Below are positions 15,083-15,542 of a stretch of 15,542 nucleotides of DNA, one piece after another; the first letter of the stretch is position 1, and the number at the start of each line of letters is the position of its first letter. Below the pieces are notes generated by a model, which ran no database searches, was not told the DNA's origin, and worked only from the letters and a program-made list of their open reading frames with translations. Both the position numbers and the translations under genes were made by a program. Origin of the DNA: an uncultured Rhodospirillaceae bacterium (GTDB lineage Bacteria > Pseudomonadota > Alphaproteobacteria > CAAGCB01 > CAG-977); the NCBI GenBank assembly GCA_900553035.1, contig USCC01000047.1, forward strand, positions 1 through 15,542, in the 5' to 3' direction.

Positions 15083-15280
15083 CTAACCTCCCAAACCAAG
15101 GATCAGCTTCAGCGCATAAGCCAGAATCTGATCAACGACAAAAAAGAAAACGGCAGCGCAGACCGTAAATAAAATGACCATCAGTGTGGACATCATGGCT
15201 TCGCGGCGAGTCGGCCACACAACTTTGCTGACTTCCTGGCGAACCTGACGTAAAAAAAGTACGGGATTTAGCTTTGCCAT
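15083..15280 (-). CDS. secE: Preprotein translocase subunit SecE
   Basis: This 65-residue small membrane protein is the short, single-span SecE found in alphaproteobacteria and many other bacteria. SecE clamps and stabilises the SecY channel for protein export across the inner membrane. The conserved amphipathic segment EVSKVVWPTRREAMMST (about residues 16-32) precedes one transmembrane helix (about 32-56, LMVILFTVCAAVFFFVV). I chose the ATG at 15280, giving MAKLNPVLFL, with an AGGA site about 9 nt upstream. The frame stays open upstream, but that part runs through the tRNA-Trp gene and cannot be coding. It is followed at once by nusG, the common secE-nusG pair. Confidence 0.97.
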   Translation of the reverse strand: MAKLNPVLFLRQVRQEVSKVVWPTRREAMMSTLMVILFTVCAAVFFFVVDQILAYALKLILGLGG

Positions 15281-15309
15281 AAAAAAATTCCTAAAACTCA
15301 GTGCGTTGT

Positions 15310-15385
15310 TGGCAGGGGTGACAGGGATCGAACCCGTAGCCCCCGGTTTTGGAGACCGGTGCTCTACCAGTTGAGCTACACCCCT
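15310..15385 (-). tRNA. trnW: tRNA-Trp (anticodon CCA)
   Basis: The minus-strand 76-nt sequence folds into a full cloverleaf. The acceptor stem is AGGGGTG/CACCCCT, the D arm GCTC/GAGC, and the anticodon stem CCGGT/ACCGG around CTCCAAA with anticodon CCA at 15350-15352. The T arm is ACGGG/CCTGT around TTCGATC. The discriminator G is followed by an encoded CCA at 15312-15310. A tRNA-Trp directly before secE-nusG and after a tuf gene is a well-known bacterial gene order. Confidence 0.98.
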
Positions 15386-15421
15386 GCAACCGCGGAAACC
15401 CCACTCGACTCTTATGAAACG

Positions 15422-15451
15422 AAAGGGATGGGTAAACCTACCCATCCCTTT
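15422..15451 (-). terminator. Perfect 13-bp hairpin after tufB, probable terminator
   Basis: A perfect inverted repeat, AAAGGGATGGGTA with TACCCATCCCTTT, closes a 4-nt loop. If the outer A-T pairs are left open, the tail on the minus strand reads TTTCGTTTC, T-rich but broken. It lies 38 nt after the tufB stop and 36 nt before tRNA-Trp. It may end or weaken tufB transcription, or mark a processing point for a tuf-tRNA read-through transcript. Confidence 0.6.
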
Positions 15452-15453
15452 GC

Positions 15454-15481
15454 AAAAAATCAAGCACTAATTTGATTTTTT
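15454..15481 (-). promoter_or_regulatory. AT-rich inverted repeat after tufB
   Basis: AAAAAATCAA and TTGATTTTTT form a perfect 10-bp inverted repeat around an 8-nt loop, 8 nt past the tufB stop codon and 2 nt before the next hairpin. The stem is weak because only two pairs are G-C. The 3' arm ends in six T, so it may add to transcript release or form part of the 3' end of the tuf message. Confidence 0.45.
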
Positions 15482-15489
15482 TTCAAACA

Positions 15490-15542
15490 TTACTCGATAA
15501 TTTTAGCGACGACGCCGGCGCCGACGGTACGGCCGCCTTCAC
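15490..15542 (-). CDS. tufB: EF-Tu, C-terminal end only (window edge)
   Basis: The last 17 codons and the TAA stop of an EF-Tu gene enter from the right edge. They encode E-G-G-R-T-V-G-A-G-V-V-A-K-I-I-E at the end, the near-invariant C terminus of bacterial EF-Tu domain III. It is the second tuf copy in the window, in the same orientation as the copy after fusA. The tufB label follows the usual naming for the copy before tRNA-Trp and secE. Whether the two copies are identical cannot be seen, since opposite ends are present. Confidence 0.93.
   Translation of the reverse strand, partial: EGGRTVGAGVVAKIIE

Noticed and set aside
15281..15463. Upstream extension of the secE reading frame
   Set aside because: The extension is a translation of the tRNA-Trp gene and its flanks. 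The ATG at 15280 gives the normal SecE length.
1..15542. Search for mobile elements, CRISPR arrays, toxin-antitoxin pairs, phage genes or an unfamiliar gene cluster
   Set aside because: None seen. Every sizeable stretch is either a conserved housekeeping gene or a short spacer with RNA structure.

Overview
This window is a core-genome block for translation and transcription, read entirely from the minus strand. In transcription order (right to left) it holds the 3' end of one EF-Tu gene (tufB), tRNA-Trp(CCA), secE, nusG, rplK, rplA, rplJ, rplL, rpoB, rpoC, rpsL, rpsG, fusA, and the first codons of a second EF-Tu gene (tufA). The protein sequences look alphaproteobacterial. The RpoB N terminus (start MVKSFTGRKRVRKNFG), the RpoC start (MNELMKVFG), the roughly 1390-residue beta and beta' subunits and the joined rif and str clusters between two tuf genes all fit that class. 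I cannot place it below class from the sequence alone; an uncultured or host-associated lineage is possible but unproven.

Region by region: 15490-15542 is the EF-Tu C terminus. 15386-15489 holds two stem-loops, one terminator-like, ahead of tRNA-Trp at 15310-15385. secE and nusG follow almost without a gap. A 139-nt structured spacer separates nusG from rplK, and rplK and rplA are 6 nt apart. The 282-nt rplA-rplJ spacer is the richest noncoding stretch: two hairpins, a recognisable L10-type leader, then a set of mutually exclusive hairpins just before the GTG start of rplJ. rplL, rpoB and rpoC follow. A clear intrinsic terminator (3410-3444) ends the rpoBC unit. A sigma70-like promoter (3242-3270) and a roughly 180-nt structured leader begin the str unit: rpsL, rpsG, fusA, tufA.

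The genes work together as the supply line for ribosomes and RNA polymerase. They encode ribosomal stalk and GTPase-centre proteins (L11, L1, L10, L7/L12), the polymerase catalytic subunits, the elongation regulator NusG, the translocon subunit SecE, decoding-centre and head proteins of the 30S subunit (S12, S7), and the elongation factors EF-G and EF-Tu. No mobile element, CRISPR array, phage gene or unfamiliar protein-coding gene was seen. All protein genes appear intact and conventional. What is worth a second look lies in the untranslated RNA leaders and in the direct tuf repeats that bracket the block. I found no evidence for a new protein-based system here.
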